Assembly (NCBI RefSeq): GCF_002240355.1
Contig: NZ_CP016353.1
Span: forward strand, 3,274,501 to 3,338,500
DNA from: Prauserella marina
Lineage (GTDB): Bacteria; Actinomycetota; Actinomycetes; Mycobacteriales; Pseudonocardiaceae
DNA length: 64,000 bases
Direction of reading: 5' to 3'
The position numbers and the translations under genes were made by a program. Under the pieces are notes generated by a model. It was not told the DNA's origin and did not search any database. It saw only the letters and a program-made list of their open reading frames with translations. Below, in pieces: positions 62,377 through 64,000 of the stretch; within the stretch, counting starts at the first letter, position 1; the number at the start of each line of letters is the position of its first letter.

Positions 62377-63132
62377 TCATGGATGGGTGGCCGCGGCCGG
62401 TACGGTCCCGGTGAACGTCGACCTGCTCACCACGGCGCGGGATTGCGCTCCGGCACCGGAAACCCGGTGCCAGACCTGCCGGTTGTCCCACCACACCACC
62501 GTTCCCGGCTCGCCGCGCAGCCGCACGCCGAAGCCGGGGTCCGCCGCGTGCGCGAACAGGAACCGCAGCAGTCCCGCGCTTTCGGCCCGCGTCCAGCCCT
62601 CGAACCTGGTGGTGTAGACCGGGTTGACGAACAACACGCCGCGGCCGGTGACCGGATGGCGCGTCACGACGGGGTGGACCGCCTCGGCTTCGTTGCCGGA
62701 TTCCGCCCGGTGCACGGCCCGCAGCCCGCTCAGCGTCCGCCGCAGACCGGGCGAGAGGGCGTCGTGGGCCGCGGTCATGCTCTGCCACGACAGGTCGCAG
62801 GCGCTTGCCGTGCTGTGGACGCTGAGCAGGGTCGCTGCCGGCGGAGCCCGCTCATAGCTCGTCTCCACCCGCCAGCCGCGCGCGACGAGTTCCTCACTGG
62901 CTCGCCGCACGAGCGCGACGTCACCGATCCTCCTGCTGAGCGCTTCGTGCTGGGTGTGCGTGAGTCGTTGATCCCCGGCGACGAGGACACCGAAAGCGCT
63001 CAGCGCCGCCCTGAGCTTTTCGTAGCCGGCATCCGGTTGCGGCGCGGCGAGGTCGATCTCGCGGATCTGCGCGCCGATCGGGCCGCGCACGCCGTCGAGC
63101 GCGGTGATGGTCAGGCCCGCCGCCTTGGTCAT
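62377..63132 (-). CDS. TauD/TfdA-fold protein lacking the iron HxD motif
   Basis: 251-residue protein with clear TauD/TfdA-dioxygenase sequence: RAALSAFGVLVAGDQ, LTHTQHEALSRRIGD, SWQSMTAAHDALSPGLRRTL, VVTRHPVTGRGVLFVNPVYT, WDNRQVWH(His222) and SRAVVSRSTFTG (co-substrate Arg region). But where the family has WHTD (His and Asp iron ligands) it reads W87-R-V-E90, so two of three iron ligands are missing; the Glu might replace Asp. A short deletion precedes this point. Activity as a 2-oxoglutarate dioxygenase is doubtful. ATG 63132 has GGGGAGG eight bases before it. Confidence 0.85.
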   Translation of the reverse strand: MTKAAGLTITALDGVRGPIGAQIREIDLAAPQPDAGYEKLRAALSAFGVLVAGDQRLTHTQHEALSRRIGDVALVRRASEELVARGWRVETSYERAPPAATLLSVHSTASACDLSWQSMTAAHDALSPGLRRTLSGLRAVHRAESGNEAEAVHPVVTRHPVTGRGVLFVNPVYTTRFEGWTRAESAGLLRFLFAHAADPGFGVRLRGEPGTVVWWDNRQVWHRVSGAGAQSRAVVSRSTFTGTVPAAATHP

Positions 63133-63244
63133 TCGGTGTACCTCCCCGAGATCGACGCCGTCGAGGGCGGTGAAACCGTGACACAACCTAGCCGAGCGCG
63201 GGGCCGCCGGGTGCCGGGCGCGGCTCCGCGGGCAAGGTGGTCCG

Positions 63245-64000
63245 GTGCGAAGACAGCTCCGGCGCCGCGTCACCGTTTCGGCCGTCCTCGGTTGTGTCCT
63301 CGCGGCGTGCTCACCCGCTCCCGCCCCCGACAACGACGTACCTGGCCCCGCGTTTCCGGCTGGTGCGCCGTTCGACTATCAGCTCGGCGGCGGATATCGT
63401 CCGGCGCCAGCCGTGCGGCTGGTCGTGCGGGACAGCACGGCCGAGCCGGCGCCGAATGTCTACAACGTGTGCTACGTCAACGGTTTCCAGACCCAGCCCG
63501 CGCACCGGTCGCTGTGGCTTCGTGAGCATGCCGACCTGGTACTTCGGGACCGGCTCGGCGCACCGGTCGCCGATCCGGAATGGCCGGGCGAACTCGTGCT
63601 CGACACCTCGGGGGAGGACAAGCGGCAGCGCATCGCCACGGTGATCGGCGAGGTCATCGCGGGCTGCGCGCGAGCCGGTTTCGACGCCGTCGAACTGGAC
63701 AACCTGGATTCCTTCACCCGCTCGGCAGGACGATTGAGCGCGGCTGACAACCTCGCGCTCGCCGCCGGTCTGGTGCGCACCGCACACGCCAACGGCCTGC
63801 TCGCCGGGCAGAAGAACGCCGCCGAGCTGAGCGACAGGGCACGCGAAGAAGCGGGGTTCGACTTCGCCGTCGCCGAGGAATGCCTCGCCTACCGGGAATG
63901 CGCCGCCTACACCGAGGTCTACGGCGACCGGGTGATCGACATCGAGTATCCGGACACCCTCGCGGAGCCGTTCGCCGAAGCGTGCGCGCGGGACGACGCC
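63245..64000 (+). CDS. GH114-like (endo-alpha-1,4-polygalactosaminidase) lipoprotein, 3' end outside window
   Basis: First 252 codons, still open at the window edge. Lipoprotein signal peptide RQLRRRVTVSAVLGCVLAAC with lipobox LAAC (Cys22). Then a TIM-barrel protein: FDYQLGGGYRPAPAVRLVVR, YNVCYVNGFQTQP, ELVLDTSGEDKRQRIATVIG, CARAGFDAVELDNLDSF (Asp/Glu pair of the family) and AVAEECLAYRECAAYTEVYG, as in GH114/TM1410-type proteins that cut galactosaminogalactan-like polymers. The 3' end is not seen. GTG 63245 has only a weak RBS. Confidence 0.82.
   Translation, partial: MRRQLRRRVTVSAVLGCVLAACSPAPAPDNDVPGPAFPAGAPFDYQLGGGYRPAPAVRLVVRDSTAEPAPNVYNVCYVNGFQTQPAHRSLWLREHADLVLRDRLGAPVADPEWPGELVLDTSGEDKRQRIATVIGEVIAGCARAGFDAVELDNLDSFTRSAGRLSAADNLALAAGLVRTAHANGLLAGQKNAAELSDRAREEAGFDFAVAEECLAYRECAAYTEVYGDRVIDIEYPDTLAEPFAEACARDDA

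Overview
The window is 64 kb of high-GC (about 70%) actinobacterial chromosome with densely packed genes on both strands and many 1-4 bp start/stop overlaps. Actinobacterial hallmark families (DUF3558, DUF5703, DUF3090, SCO1664-type, DUF3097, an MSMEG_4193-type phosphatase, an MptB-like mannosyltransferase, F420-type oxidoreductases, an ECF42-type sigma factor with a DGPF partner) point to a mycolic-acid-order or Pseudonocardiaceae-type organism. I favour Pseudonocardiaceae, but that is inference. No rRNA, tRNA, CRISPR array or complete mobile element was seen.

Layout. 0-3.4 kb: end of an enoyl-CoA hydratase, then a LysR regulator divergent from a two-gene haem-type N-demethylase/reductase operon. 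3.4-5.3 kb: dinB and a small unknown gene, convergent, each with a near-perfect LexA box. 5.3-8.1 kb: crotonase, EthD protein and DUF3558 lipoprotein. 8.2-14.7 kb: a NarL-type two-component system divergent from an ABC exporter, and a second ABC exporter divergent from a WYL regulator. 14.7-19.7 kb: DUF5703/lipoprotein/aldo-keto reductase on one strand, F420-type enzyme/uppP/phosphatase on the other. 19.7-29.5 kb: M3 peptidase, lipoprotein, malate dehydrogenase, FUSC protein, GH92 mannosidase and a small membrane protein. 29.9-39.2 kb: peptide use (M20 peptidase, M55 D-aminopeptidase, five-part Dpp-type ABC importer) and a GT-C mannosyltransferase. 39.2-45.9 kb: VOC/TetR pair, F420-type enzyme, S66 and S9 peptidases, DUF3090, SCO1664-type protein and an NmrA-like reductase. 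46-51 kb: TetR, DUF3097, NfeD/stomatin pair and MFS carrier. 51-64 kb: SGNH hydrolase, CGNR protein, a solitary tyrosine recombinase, DGPF/ECF42 pair, second two-component system, methyltransferase/DedA-like pair, pentapeptide protein, gamma-glutamyltransferase, an odd TauD-fold protein and the start of a GH114 lipoprotein.

The strongest candidate for something undescribed is a dispersed family of degenerate 21-bp tandem repeats (core GAGATCCGC / GCGGATCTC). It is confined to intergenic DNA at four places: 5.3, 6.6-6.7, 29.5-29.9 and 62.3 kb. At 29.5-29.9 kb, eleven units in one orientation face three in the other. The exact 21-bp period keeps units on one face of the helix, which suggests a protein-binding or structural DNA/RNA element rather than coding sequence.

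Other notable signals: a dinB start codon inside its own LexA box; a LexA-controlled gene of unknown function; an ECF42-like promoter before the DGPF gene; compound dyads in several divergent promoters; about a dozen leaderless genes with a TANNNT box 6-10 nt before the start codon; dyads that fuse the two stop codons of convergent gene pairs; and a TauD-fold protein that has lost the HxD iron ligands.
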